Notes: generated by a model not told the origin, from the letters alone. A stretch of 64,000 nucleotides of DNA from Terriglobia bacterium (GCA_020073495.1 JAIQFD010000001.1:62001-126000); one strand, 5' to 3'. Positions 17,466-25,912 are shown, counted from the stretch's first letter. Numbers and translations: made by a program.

Positions 17466-19427
17466 ATGGGCCAAACAGTCGTTGAGAAGATCGCGCAGGC
17501 ACATCTCGCGGAAGGTCCGAAGCGGCCGCTGCGGGCGGGGGACTTCGTCTCCATCCGGCCGAAGCACGTGATGACCCACGACAACACCTCGCCGGTGATC
17601 AAGAAGTTCAAAGGCATCGGCGCGCAGAAGGTGCTCGACCCGTGCCAGCCGGTCTTCGCGCTCGATCACGACATTCAGAACACCACGGAAGAGAACCTGA
17701 AAAAATACCGCGCCATCGAAGCATTCGCGCGCGAGCACGGCATCGATTTCTATCCCGCGGGCACCGGTATCGGACACCAGGTCATGGTGGAGAATGGCTA
17801 CGTGACGCCGGGCTCGTTCGTGGTGGCCTCAGACTCGCACTCTAACATGTACGGCGCGCTGGGAGCGATCGGCACGCCGGTGGTGCGCACCGACGCCGCT
17901 GCTATCTGGGCCACGGGCGAGTTCTGGTGGCAGATCCCGCGCACCGTGCAGGTGGTGCTCGAGGGCCATTTGCCCGAGGGCGCGACTGGCAAGGACGTCA
18001 TCATCGCCCTGTGCGGGCTCTACAACCAGGAAGAGGTGCTGAACGCGGTGGTGGAGGTCGGCGGACCCGGCCTGGCGTCGCTCTCCGTGGACGCGCGCCT
18101 GACCATCGCCAACATGAGCACCGAGTGGGGCACGCTCGTCGGCTGGTTCCCGGTGGATGCCGCCACCATCGCATACGTGCGAAGCGTGCACGCGAAGTTG
18201 AAGGCGCAAGGTATCGAGCGCTTCACCGCCGCTGACATCGTGCGCTGGGAGAAAGACCCGCCCTGTCCTGATGCCGACGCGCGATACGCGGCGCGGATCG
18301 TGCTGAATCTGAATGAGGTGACGCCGCACGTCTCCGGCCCGGATACGGTGCAGGTGATGGCGTCGCTGGCGGAGATCGGGCCGAAGAAGATCGCCATCCA
18401 GAAGGCGTACCTGGTTTCGTGCGTGAACTCGCGCGTGGAGGATTTGGAGGCCGCGGCGCAGGTGCTGAAAGGCAAGAAGGTCGCGCCGACGGTGAAGTTC
18501 TATCTCGCGCCGGCGAGCAAAGAAGTGCAGGCCGAGGCCGAGAAGCGCGGCATTTGGCAGACCATCCTGGATGCCGGCGCCGTCACGCTTCCCGCCGGTT
18601 GCGGCCCCTGCATCGGGCTGGGCACGGGACTTCTGGAGCCCGGCGAAGTCGGCATTTCCGCCACCAATCGCAACTTCAAGGGCCGCATGGGGTCGAAGGA
18701 CGCACAGTGCTATCTCGCGAGTCCGGCGGTCGTGGCGGCGTCGGCGGTCGCAGGATTCATTACGGCGCCGCGCCCGTCGGAGACCCGCCCCGACGTGATC
18801 AATCGCAATTACACCGAGTTCCAGGCCAAGACAGCGGACGAGACCGTCGAGATCTTGCCCGGCTTCCCCAGCGAAGTGCGCGGCCGACTGGTGTTCATGC
18901 CGAAAGATAACCTCAACACCGACGGCATCTATCCCGGCACGTACACTTATCGCGACGACATGACGCCGGAGATGATGGCCAAGGTCATCTTCGGGAATTA
19001 TGATGCCGAGTACGCCAAGAATGCGCGTGCGGGTGATGTGGTGGTCGGCGGCTTCAATTTTGGCACCGGCTCCAGCCGCGAGCAGGCGGTCACATCGCTG
19101 AAAGCGGCGGGCATCCCGCTGGTCATCGCGGGTAGCTTTTCGCAGACCTACCTGCGCAACGCCTTCAACAACGGCTTCCTCTGCATCGAAGTGCCGGAAT
19201 TCGTGGGCAAGCTGAAGAGGGCCTTTGCGGAAGAAAAAGACAAGACGATCGTGCCCGGCGATGATGTTCTGATCGATTTTCGCTCGGGCGAGATCACTTA
19301 TCGCGGGGAGAAGTTCCGATTTTCGCCGCTGGGGACAGTTCCGCAGTCGCTGGTGATCGCGGGCGGAGTGGAGAACCTGGTGGCGAAGAAACTAGGACTA
19401 CGGGAGTCGCACGCCGCAACACGGTAG
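17466..19427 (+). CDS. Homoaconitase-like fused hydro-lyase (aconitase superfamily, large plus small domains)
   Basis: 653 residues with the large [4Fe-4S] domain and swivelling small domain in one chain. Cluster cysteines are the single Cys in LVSCVNSRVEDLEAA and the pair in PAGCGPCIGLGTG. The small-domain active-site loop is FGTGSSREQA. The stretch ASDSHSNMYGALGAIG followed by TDAAAIWATGEFWW strongly recalls fungal homoaconitase (Lys4) rather than bacterial AcnA or LeuCD. It probably isomerises a citrate-like acid by dehydration and hydration; the substrate is not known. Fe-S supply would come from the isc operon. Start at ATG 17466, with no clear ribosome site because of the repeat. Confidence 0.87.
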   Translation: MGQTVVEKIAQAHLAEGPKRPLRAGDFVSIRPKHVMTHDNTSPVIKKFKGIGAQKVLDPCQPVFALDHDIQNTTEENLKKYRAIEAFAREHGIDFYPAGTGIGHQVMVENGYVTPGSFVVASDSHSNMYGALGAIGTPVVRTDAAAIWATGEFWWQIPRTVQVVLEGHLPEGATGKDVIIALCGLYNQEEVLNAVVEVGGPGLASLSVDARLTIANMSTEWGTLVGWFPVDAATIAYVRSVHAKLKAQGIERFTAADIVRWEKDPPCPDADARYAARIVLNLNEVTPHVSGPDTVQVMASLAEIGPKKIAIQKAYLVSCVNSRVEDLEAAAQVLKGKKVAPTVKFYLAPASKEVQAEAEKRGIWQTILDAGAVTLPAGCGPCIGLGTGLLEPGEVGISATNRNFKGRMGSKDAQCYLASPAVVAASAVAGFITAPRPSETRPDVINRNYTEFQAKTADETVEILPGFPSEVRGRLVFMPKDNLNTDGIYPGTYTYRDDMTPEMMAKVIFGNYDAEYAKNARAGDVVVGGFNFGTGSSREQAVTSLKAAGIPLVIAGSFSQTYLRNAFNNGFLCIEVPEFVGKLKRAFAEEKDKTIVPGDDVLIDFRSGEITYRGEKFRFSPLGTVPQSLVIAGGVENLVAKKLGLRESHAATR

Positions 19428-19437
19428 TGTTGGAAAA

Positions 19438-19493
19438 GGTAGGGGTCCTTCGACTCGCGCCGCCCTAGAAGCGGCGCTCGCTCAGGATGACAC
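19438..19493 (+). repeat. Dispersed repeat with internal hairpin
   Basis: Element with ends GGTAGGGGTCCTTCGACTCG and TCGCTCAGGATGACACC around the stem GCGCCGC / GCGGCGC. A near-identical framework occurs inverted at 48118-48167. It separates the homoaconitase-like gene from the small gene at 19513. Confidence 0.7.
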
Positions 19494-19512
19494 CCTGAAA
19501 GGATTTGTTCTT

Positions 19513-19812
19513 ATGTCGTTATTCACGATTGTCTTGGAGCATCGCGGTACCTCGGCAGTGCAGCAGGTGTCCGCGCCCAACGCGAAAGCAGCGCTGGCCA
19601 AGTGGGCGAAGGAATTCGACTACGAAGGCGTGCTGGGGATCAGCAACAAGGTCGGCGGGCAGCTTGCGCGCGACCTGAGCAAGGCGACACCCATCCCGGT
19701 GCGCCGGACGAAGAACGTCTGGGGCCTCACCGCGCTGGCGCACGGACAAATGGCGTTAGTGCGCCTGATCGAGACCGCCGACGGCCGCAGCGCAAGGTCA
19801 ATGTCACTGTAG
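19513..19812 (+). CDS. Small conserved-looking protein of unknown function
   Basis: 99 residues starting MSLFTIVLEHRG, mixed alpha/beta, with no signal peptide or membrane segment. The sequence (VQQVSAPNAKAALAKWAKE; RRTKNVWGLTALAHGQMALV) resembles no family I can name. It reads in the same direction as the tricarboxylic-acid module, with 14 nt to the next gene and high-GC codon use. A role in that module is only suggested by position. Confidence 0.6.
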   Translation: MSLFTIVLEHRGTSAVQQVSAPNAKAALAKWAKEFDYEGVLGISNKVGGQLARDLSKATPIPVRRTKNVWGLTALAHGQMALVRLIETADGRSARSMSL

Positions 19813-19826
19813 CTCAGGGAGACGCG

Positions 19827-20138
19827 ATGGGTATCGAACAACTGCTCGGAAAGTGGACTTCCGACGCGACCGACGCAACTGGCTACTCCAAGTATGGCGA
19901 CGTTTCCCTGGAGTTCCTCGAGGGCGGCGAACTCGTTTACACCATGAACGACCCGCACCGCGAGAGCACGATCCTGCTCGATTTCCGGGTGGAAGGTGAC
20001 GAGATCGTGACCAACCAGCATTCCAAGCCACGCGAAGAGAGAACGAAATACCGCATCGCCCCGGATGGCAAGCTGTCGCTTAACTTTGGCGGAATTGAGA
20101 CTCGATACATAAGGAGTTCGGAAGGAGACACGCACTAA
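19827..20138 (+). CDS. Small beta-rich protein, lipocalin-like pattern
   Basis: 103 residues starting MGIEQLLGKWTSD. Alternating strands (DVSLEFLEGGELVYTM, ILLDFRVEGDEIVTNQ, KLSLNFGG, TRYIR) and the opening LLGKWTSD look like the small lipocalin-like/DUF proteins that start 'L.G.W'. I chose the ATG at 19827 after AGGGAGA; a longer frame from 19602 overlaps the previous gene. Its TAA overlaps the ATG of the dehydrogenase gene by one base (TAATG), so it is translationally coupled to the operon. Function unknown. Confidence 0.65.
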   Translation: MGIEQLLGKWTSDATDATGYSKYGDVSLEFLEGGELVYTMNDPHRESTILLDFRVEGDEIVTNQHSKPREERTKYRIAPDGKLSLNFGGIETRYIRSSEGDTH

Positions 20139-21373
20139 TGGCGAAGTTCACAGTTGTGACCATGCCGGGCGACGGCATCGGGAACCAGGTCCTGCCGGAA
20201 GCCCTGCGTGTGCTGAACGCCGTCGATTTCGACGCCGAGTACATCCATGCCGACATCGGCTGGGAGATCTGGTGCAACGAGGGCAATGCCCTGCCCGACC
20301 GAACCGTCGAGCTGCTGGAGAAGCACAAGCTCGGCCTGTTCGGCGCCATCACCTCGAAGCCGAAGAAAGAAGCCGACGCGGAGCTGAAGTCTGCCCTGAA
20401 AGGTAAAGGCTACGTCTACTACAGCCCCATCGTGACCATGCGCCAGCGCTTCAACCTGGATATCTGCATGCGCCCGTGCATCGGCTTCCCGGGCAATCCG
20501 CTGAACTTCATCCGCAAGAAGACGGACGGCGGCTGGGATGAGCCGCACGTGCGCTCCGTCATCTTCCGCCAGGGCACCGAAGGGCTCTACTCGGGCGTGG
20601 AGTGGACGAACCCGCCGGAGAACGTCCGCGCGGCCTTCGCCTCACATCCGAAATTCAAGCCGTTCAAGGATGTAAAGGGCGCGGACCTGGCGGTGTCGCT
20701 GCGCATCATCACCCGCGAGAACGCGCGCCGAATCGCTGAGGCGGCGTTCAAGTACGCGCGCAAGCACGGCTTCAAGAGCGTGACCATTTGCGAGAAGCCG
20801 AACGTGCTGCGCGAGACCTCGGGGATGATGGAAGAGGTCGCCAGGGAAGTGCAGAAGCAATATCCCGAGATCCCGCTGTGGAGCACCAACATCGACGCCC
20901 AGATGATGTGGCTGACCAAGAACCCCGAGGAGTACGGCGTGCTGATCGCGTCAAATCTGTTCGGCGACGTGATCTCGGATGCCTTCGCCGGCCTCGTCGG
21001 CGGGCTGGGCTTCGCCGCCAGCGGCAACATCGGCGACGATGTCGCGGTCTTTGAGCCGACGCACGGCTCGGCGCCCAAGTACGCGGAGCTGAAGCCGCCC
21101 ATCGTCAACCCCATCGCCATGATCCTGTCGTCCGCGATGATGCTCGACCACATCGGCGAGCACCAGAGATCGAAGACGATCTGGGACGCCGTCGGCGACG
21201 TGGTGAAGGAAGGAAAAGTACGCACCTACGACATGATGCGCATCCCCGGCGGCGCCAAGGCGATCTCGCAGGGCGCGGCCTCGACCATTCAGATGACCGA
21301 CGCCATCCTGCGCGCGGTCGAGAAACGGATACAGCATGCCGAAAGCAAAGGCGAGCCCGCCGCGGCCCGCTGA
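20138..21373 (+). CDS. Isocitrate/isopropylmalate dehydrogenase family enzyme of unassigned substrate
   Basis: 411-residue beta-decarboxylating dehydrogenase. Family marks include MPGDGIGNQVLPEAL at the N-terminus, the metal-site block SNLFGDVISDAFAG and the cofactor loop EPTHGSAPKYA. The Lys-Tyr after HGSAP is the pattern of NADP-specific isocitrate dehydrogenase, so NADP use is inferred. Where E. coli IDH has S113-x-N115 contacting isocitrate, this protein reads SPIVTMRQ, and the usual RENTEG/RENSED motif is RQGTEG. By-eye alignment therefore points to an altered substrate. It overlaps the CitDE start by 38 nt. Confidence 0.85.
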   Translation: MAKFTVVTMPGDGIGNQVLPEALRVLNAVDFDAEYIHADIGWEIWCNEGNALPDRTVELLEKHKLGLFGAITSKPKKEADAELKSALKGKGYVYYSPIVTMRQRFNLDICMRPCIGFPGNPLNFIRKKTDGGWDEPHVRSVIFRQGTEGLYSGVEWTNPPENVRAAFASHPKFKPFKDVKGADLAVSLRIITRENARRIAEAAFKYARKHGFKSVTICEKPNVLRETSGMMEEVAREVQKQYPEIPLWSTNIDAQMMWLTKNPEEYGVLIASNLFGDVISDAFAGLVGGLGFAASGNIGDDVAVFEPTHGSAPKYAELKPPIVNPIAMILSSAMMLDHIGEHQRSKTIWDAVGDVVKEGKVRTYDMMRIPGGAKAISQGAASTIQMTDAILRAVEKRIQHAESKGEPAAAR

Positions 21374-22556
21374 GGCCGGGCACTGGGGCGCGGAGATCCG
21401 CTCGGACCTGCACGTGGCCATCGAGCCGCGCACTTCGGGCGGGCTGAAGCTGGAGCTCGAGTCGCGCGTCGCGCCCTACTACGGGCGGCAGATCCGGGCA
21501 CAAGCTCGCGAGGTGCTGGAGCAGCTCCGCGTCAAACACGCACAGGTCGTAATCCACGACGAAGGCGCTCTGCCGTTCACCATCGCGGCCCGCATCGAAG
21601 CGGCGGCGCGTCGAGCGGGTTTGGTCAATGGCCGTCGCGCGCTGCCGGAACGCAACGTGGATCCGCCGCCGACCGCGCGCGATCACCTGCACCGCTCGAG
21701 GCTCTACCTGCCCGGCTCGGAGCCGAAATATTTCATCAACGCGGCGCTGCATGGGCCCGACGCGGTCATCCTTGACCTGGAAGACGCGGTGCATCCGCAG
21801 GAAAAGGATGCGGCGCGCCTGTTGGTGCGCAACACGCTGCGCTCGGTGGACTTCGGCGCGTGCGAGCGTATGGTACGAATCAACCAGGGCCCGCTCGGAC
21901 TGGAGGACCTGGAAGAGATCGTACCGGAAAGACCCGACCTCATCCTCATCCCGAAAGTTGAAACCGCCGCGCAGGTGGTGGAAGTGGATCGGCGGATCGG
22001 AGAGATCCAGAAGAAGCACCGCATCAACCGGCCACTGTGGCTGATCCCGATCCTGGAGTCGGCGCTGGGGATCGAGAACGCGTTCGCCATCGCCAAGGCC
22101 AGCGGGCGCAACGTGGCTCTGACCATTGGCCTGGAGGACTACACCGCCGATCTCGGCGTGGTAAAGACTGCGACTGGCACGGAGTCACTGTTCGCGCGCC
22201 AGCGCGTGGTGAATGCCGCGCGCGCTGCCGGCCTGCAGGCGAACGACTCCGTGTACGGCGACATCGGCGACATGGAAGGCCTGTTGCGCTGGGGCATCGC
22301 GGCGAGGGCCATGGGCTTTGAAGGCATGGGCTGCGTGCACCCGTTGCAGATCGAGGTCATCCACAAGGCGTTCGCGCCCAGCGAGTTGGAGATCGAGAAG
22401 GCACTGAAGATTGTCGCCGCGTATGACGAAGCACAGTCAAAAGGCCTGGGCGTGGTCTCGCTGGGTTCGAAAATGATCGATCCTCCGGTAGTACAGCGTG
22501 CGCTGAAGCTGGTGGCACGGGCGCGAAGCATGGGTCTGGTAAAGGACAACGCATGA
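21336..22556 (+). CDS. CitD-CitE fusion: citrate lyase acyl-carrier plus beta-subunit-like protein
   Basis: 406 residues. Residues ~15-100 read like CitD, the acyl carrier of citrate lyase (LHVAIEP, LKLELESRVAPYYGRQIRAQ, VVIHDEGALPFTIAARIEAA). Ser23 in IRSDLHV aligns with the serine that carries the phosphoribosyl-dephospho-CoA arm. Residues ~118-400 are CitE/HpcH aldolase-lyase (RLYLPGSEPKYF, DAVILDLEDAVHPQEKDAAR, PILESALGIENA). CitD and CitE are normally separate subunits. The start lies within the upstream dehydrogenase, and the stop overlaps citF (ATGA). No citC, citX or citG is present in the window. Confidence 0.82.
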   Translation: MPKAKASPPRPAEAGHWGAEIRSDLHVAIEPRTSGGLKLELESRVAPYYGRQIRAQAREVLEQLRVKHAQVVIHDEGALPFTIAARIEAAARRAGLVNGRRALPERNVDPPPTARDHLHRSRLYLPGSEPKYFINAALHGPDAVILDLEDAVHPQEKDAARLLVRNTLRSVDFGACERMVRINQGPLGLEDLEEIVPERPDLILIPKVETAAQVVEVDRRIGEIQKKHRINRPLWLIPILESALGIENAFAIAKASGRNVALTIGLEDYTADLGVVKTATGTESLFARQRVVNAARAAGLQANDSVYGDIGDMEGLLRWGIAARAMGFEGMGCVHPLQIEVIHKAFAPSELEIEKALKIVAAYDEAQSKGLGVVSLGSKMIDPPVVQRALKLVARARSMGLVKDNA

Positions 22557-24166
22557 AGCGAGCCGCATCCAAGACCGCACCGGAACTGGTGACCAACGCC
22601 GCAGGGCGCGAGGTCCCGACCCTGGTCAACGGCAAGAAGCAGCAGCCATACGCGGGCGTGGACGGCGTACCGGCGAAGGGACGCAAGGCGGCGCCGCCTA
22701 TCCCGTCAGCCTCCGACTATCCGAAAAGCGGCGACAAGCGGCTGCCCGATCTCGAAACCGCGCTGCGGCTGTGCGGCCTGCGCGACGGCATGGTCGTCTC
22801 CAATCACCACCACCTGCGCAACGGCGATGTCATCGCCGTGCGGATGCTCGAAACTGCCGCGCGCATGGGCATTAGAGACCTGATGTGGTTTCCGTCGGCC
22901 TCGTTCCCCTCGCAGGAGTCGGTGATCGAGCTGATGGAGCGCGGGGCCGTGCACCACATCGAGGGCTCGATGAACGGCCCGCTGGGCGACTACTGCACGC
23001 AAGGAAGGATGCGCGGCATGGGCGTGCTGCGTTCGCACGGCGGACGCTGGCAGGCCATCCAGGACGGCGAGGTGCACATCGACATCGCGGTGATCGCCGC
23101 GCCCACCGCCGACACGTTCGGCAATGCCAACGGCGCATTCGGGAAGTCGGCGTGCGGGTCGCTTGGATTCGCGCTGGCCGACTCGATGTACGCCGGCAAG
23201 GTCATCGTGGTCACCGACAACCTGGTTCCCTTCCCTTGCGTGCCGGCGCAGATCCAGGGCAACCACGTGGACTTCGTGGTCGAAGTGGACTCCATCGGTG
23301 ACCCAACCAAGATCGTCTCCGGCACCACGCAGATCACGCGCAGCCCCGACCGCCTGCGCATCGCGCGCCTGGTGGCGGAGTTCCTGCGCGCCGCCGGCAT
23401 CATGCGCGACGGCTTCTCCTTCCAGGCCGGCGCCGGCGGCATCGCGCTGGCCTTCGTGCAGTACCTGCGCGACATGATGAAAGAAGCCGGCGTGAAGGCG
23501 CGCTTCGTGCGCGGCGGCTCGACCCAGTTCCTGGTGGACCTTCTCAAAGAAGGGCTCACCGACTACATCCTCGACGGGCAAACGTTCGATCTCGCCGGCG
23601 TGCAGTCCATCGCCAGCGACCCGCGTCACATTCCCACATCGCCGTTCACGTCGTACAACTTCCACGGCAAGGGTTTCTACGGGCAGTTCGTGGACGCGGT
23701 CGTGCTGGGCGCGACCGAGGTGGACGTCGACTTCAACGGCAACGTCGTCACCCACTCCGATGGCCGCCTGCTGCACGGCATCGGTGGCTGGCAGAACTGC
23801 CTGTTCTCCGGCTGCACCATCCTGGCGGTGCCATCGTTCCGCGACCGCATTCCGGTGATCGTAGACAAGGTCACGACCCTAACCGGCCCGGGCGAACTGA
23901 TCGACGTTGTCGTCACCGAGCGCGGCATCGCCATCAACCCGAGGCGAAAAGACCTGATCGATGCGACGAAGGGCTCGAAGCTGCCCTTCCGGCCCATCCA
24001 GGAGATCCAGCGTGAGGTTGAAGGAATCTGCGGCGGCAAGCCCCAAAAGCCGCGCCTCGGCGACCGCCCAGTGGCCGTAGTGAAGTGGGTGGACGGCTCG
24101 GTGCTGGACACGGTTTGGCAGGTGATTGGGCCGGTTTCGAACGCACCATCGGCCAGCGCAGAGTAA
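22553..24166 (+). CDS. citF: Citrate lyase alpha subunit-like (citrate:acetyl-ACP transferase)
   Basis: 537 residues matching CitF, which moves the acyl carrier arm from acetate to the incoming citrate. Motifs include GLRDGMVVSNHHHLRNGDVI, GSMNGPLGDYCTQG, RSHGGRWQAIQDGEVHIDIA, FGNANGAFGKSACGSLG and VVVTERGIAINPRRKDL. The start overlaps the CitDE stop by four bases, so the two are co-translated. With CitDE this gives a complete three-function lyase from two genes. Given the surrounding homoaconitase-like and IDH-like genes, the natural substrate may be a citrate analogue. Confidence 0.88.
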   Translation: MKRAASKTAPELVTNAAGREVPTLVNGKKQQPYAGVDGVPAKGRKAAPPIPSASDYPKSGDKRLPDLETALRLCGLRDGMVVSNHHHLRNGDVIAVRMLETAARMGIRDLMWFPSASFPSQESVIELMERGAVHHIEGSMNGPLGDYCTQGRMRGMGVLRSHGGRWQAIQDGEVHIDIAVIAAPTADTFGNANGAFGKSACGSLGFALADSMYAGKVIVVTDNLVPFPCVPAQIQGNHVDFVVEVDSIGDPTKIVSGTTQITRSPDRLRIARLVAEFLRAAGIMRDGFSFQAGAGGIALAFVQYLRDMMKEAGVKARFVRGGSTQFLVDLLKEGLTDYILDGQTFDLAGVQSIASDPRHIPTSPFTSYNFHGKGFYGQFVDAVVLGATEVDVDFNGNVVTHSDGRLLHGIGGWQNCLFSGCTILAVPSFRDRIPVIVDKVTTLTGPGELIDVVVTERGIAINPRRKDLIDATKGSKLPFRPIQEIQREVEGICGGKPQKPRLGDRPVAVVKWVDGSVLDTVWQVIGPVSNAPSASAE

Positions 24167-24206
24167 GAATCCACGGCAGAGACGCCCGGCAAGGCGTCTC
24201 CTCATT

Positions 24207-24512
24207 TCAAATGTCCCCGCACGGGCTCAGCGTCAGCAGCTTGTCTTTCGCCGTAAGGTCTGCCACCGAACACAGCGCCGGATGCGGATCGGTGCAGAAC
24301 GGGCACTTCCCCAGCTTCACCTCGGCTTCCCATCCATCTCGCCCGCGCACGTAGAACCGATCTCCGTTCTCGCGCCGCAGGTGCGCGACTACCTCTTCGA
24401 CCATCAGCACTTCTTTCCAGCCGTCGTCGTCGCCGATGCCGACGTGCGAGATGTGCCGGTGCGGGTCTTCGGCGCGGTCCTTGCGGGTGATGCAGACGAT
24501 CCGCTTCCGCAT
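24207..24512 (-). CDS. DUF3892-like small protein with a CPFC motif
   Basis: 101 residues starting MRKRIVCITRKD. The layout (RIVCITR, DPHRHISHVGIGDDDGW, VAHLRRENGDRFYVRGRDGWEAEV) resembles DUF3892, a small domain of unknown role. A cysteine cluster CPFCTDPHPALC near residues 70-81 could bind metal or be redox active. The ATG at 24512 overlaps the real stop codon of the radical SAM selenoprotein gene (TGATG), so it is translated with that gene. The overlap also supports the read-through end point of the upstream gene. Function unknown. Confidence 0.7.
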   Translation of the reverse strand: MRKRIVCITRKDRAEDPHRHISHVGIGDDDGWKEVLMVEEVVAHLRRENGDRFYVRGRDGWEAEVKLGKCPFCTDPHPALCSVADLTAKDKLLTLSPCGDI

Positions 24513-25912
24513 CAGAAAGCGGCCAACTGGCCGCTGGTGGGCTCCGCTCAGCAGTACCAGGGCTCGTTCAGGTAAGGGACCGTGGCCCGGTTTTGCGCCG
24601 GTGGCACGGGCAGGACGGGCAGCGGCTTCGCTTCTCTTTTCGCCTGCTGGAGCAGCGTCCAGATGATCTCGAATGTTGCCGAGCGGCTGAGCTTTCTCTT
24701 GGAGGCGCCCTGCACGGCGGACTCGATGGAACGCTGGAGTTCGTCCACGCGCGGATCGGGATTCGCCCAGCCATGGCTGAGGGCCTGAGGGTCGAATTCG
24801 CCGATCCGCTGCCGTAGTTCTTCCAGCTCGAGCAATCGCGAACCTGCTGGGATCAGCAGCCGGATCGCCAGTTGGATCGGCGGCACCTGCTCGATCAGGC
24901 CCAGCTCGACCAGCGTCAGCAGCAGATCTTCGTACCCGCCGAGCGAGATCCACGGCGTGAAGGGAACGAACGTCGGAACCAGGAACATGCCGAGATCGCG
25001 GAAAAGCTGCGCGACGCGCACGAAATCGGCCCGTGTGTGCCCTTTTTCGAGCAGCGCGAGCACTCGATCGTCCACCGACTCGACCGCGGAGGTCACGAAG
25101 GCGCATCCGGTGTCGCGCAGCTCCGTCAGTGTTTGGGCATGTTTCAGCAGGTGCTCGATCTTGATGGTCACGTCGTAGCTGACCTGCGGATGCTCGCGGT
25201 GCAGCGCCCGCACGATCTCCAGCCCGTGCGCCGGGCCGTTGAAGAAATCTGGATCGCCGAAGGTGATGTGCTGCGCGCCGGCTGCGACCTGCTGGCGGAT
25301 GTCGGCCAGCACCACTTCCCGCTGCACTACGCGGAAGGCGCCCTTGTACACCGGCACGATCGGACAGTGGCGGCACAGGTGTTTGCAGCCGCGCGTCGCC
25401 TCGGTGTAGCCAACGACACGCGTGGAGCCGTCGGGAAGTGTGAGATGGGCGTAGCGCTCCAGCGGCGGCAAGCCGGCGCGATCGGGGATCATGAAATCCT
25501 GACGCGCGAGGGAGATCTCCGGCTCAGACTGTGCTCCCCGACCGCCGAGGGCCACGCGACGCGCCAGGCTTAGCAGGCCTTCCTCGAATTCTCCTCCGAG
25601 AATGGTTGCGACCCCGATCTCGCGCAGGAAAGCGGCATTCACCGGCGCGTACAGTCCGTAGGCACAGAGATGCGCCCGAGGGTTCAGCTCTCGCACCTTG
25701 CGCAGTGCAGAGACTGCGATCCGGGTGGCGGTATGCATCGGCAGGTAGAAGGCAACGAGTTCCGCCGATCGGATCAGGTCGGCGTCGAGGATCTGTCGTG
25801 AAAGATCGACCTGCGCGACCCCGAAGCCATCGCGGCGCAACCATGCCGCGGGCGACGCCAGGCCGAAGGGCTGGCGGCCCAGTTCGTAGGTCGAGATGAG
25901 GACGATGCGCAT
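24512..25912 (-). CDS. Radical SAM selenoprotein with CUAEP tail (Sec at the in-frame TGA 24548-24550)
   Basis: Radical SAM enzyme of 466 residues if TGA codon 455 is read as selenocysteine. The N-terminal ~120 residues resemble a B12-binding-type Rossmann domain. The SAM-cluster motif CKHLCRHC has cysteines at 176, 180 and 183. Reading stops at TGA right after NEPWYC, but the frame continues A-E-P-T-S-G-Q-L-A-A-F before a second TGA at 24514-24512. The resulting Cys-Sec-Ala-Glu-Pro tail is the signature of the CUAEP/CCAEP-tail radical SAM (seleno)protein family. A SECIS-like hairpin follows, and the next gene starts exactly at the second stop. The reaction is unknown. Confidence 0.88.
24518..24535 (-). 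promoter_or_regulatory. Candidate bacterial SECIS hairpin
   Basis: On the minus strand: AGCGGCC-AGTT-GGCCGCT, a perfect 7-bp stem with a 4-nt loop holding GU. The loop starts 19 nt after the TGA at 24548-24550. Bacterial SECIS elements lie just downstream of the UGA, with the apical loop roughly 16-37 nt away and a G among its first bases; both rules are met. Confidence 0.78.

Noticed and set aside
20138-21373. 3-isopropylmalate dehydrogenase (leuB)
   Set aside because: No other leucine genes here. The NADP-type Lys-Tyr cofactor motif and the substrate-loop sequence do not fit LeuB.
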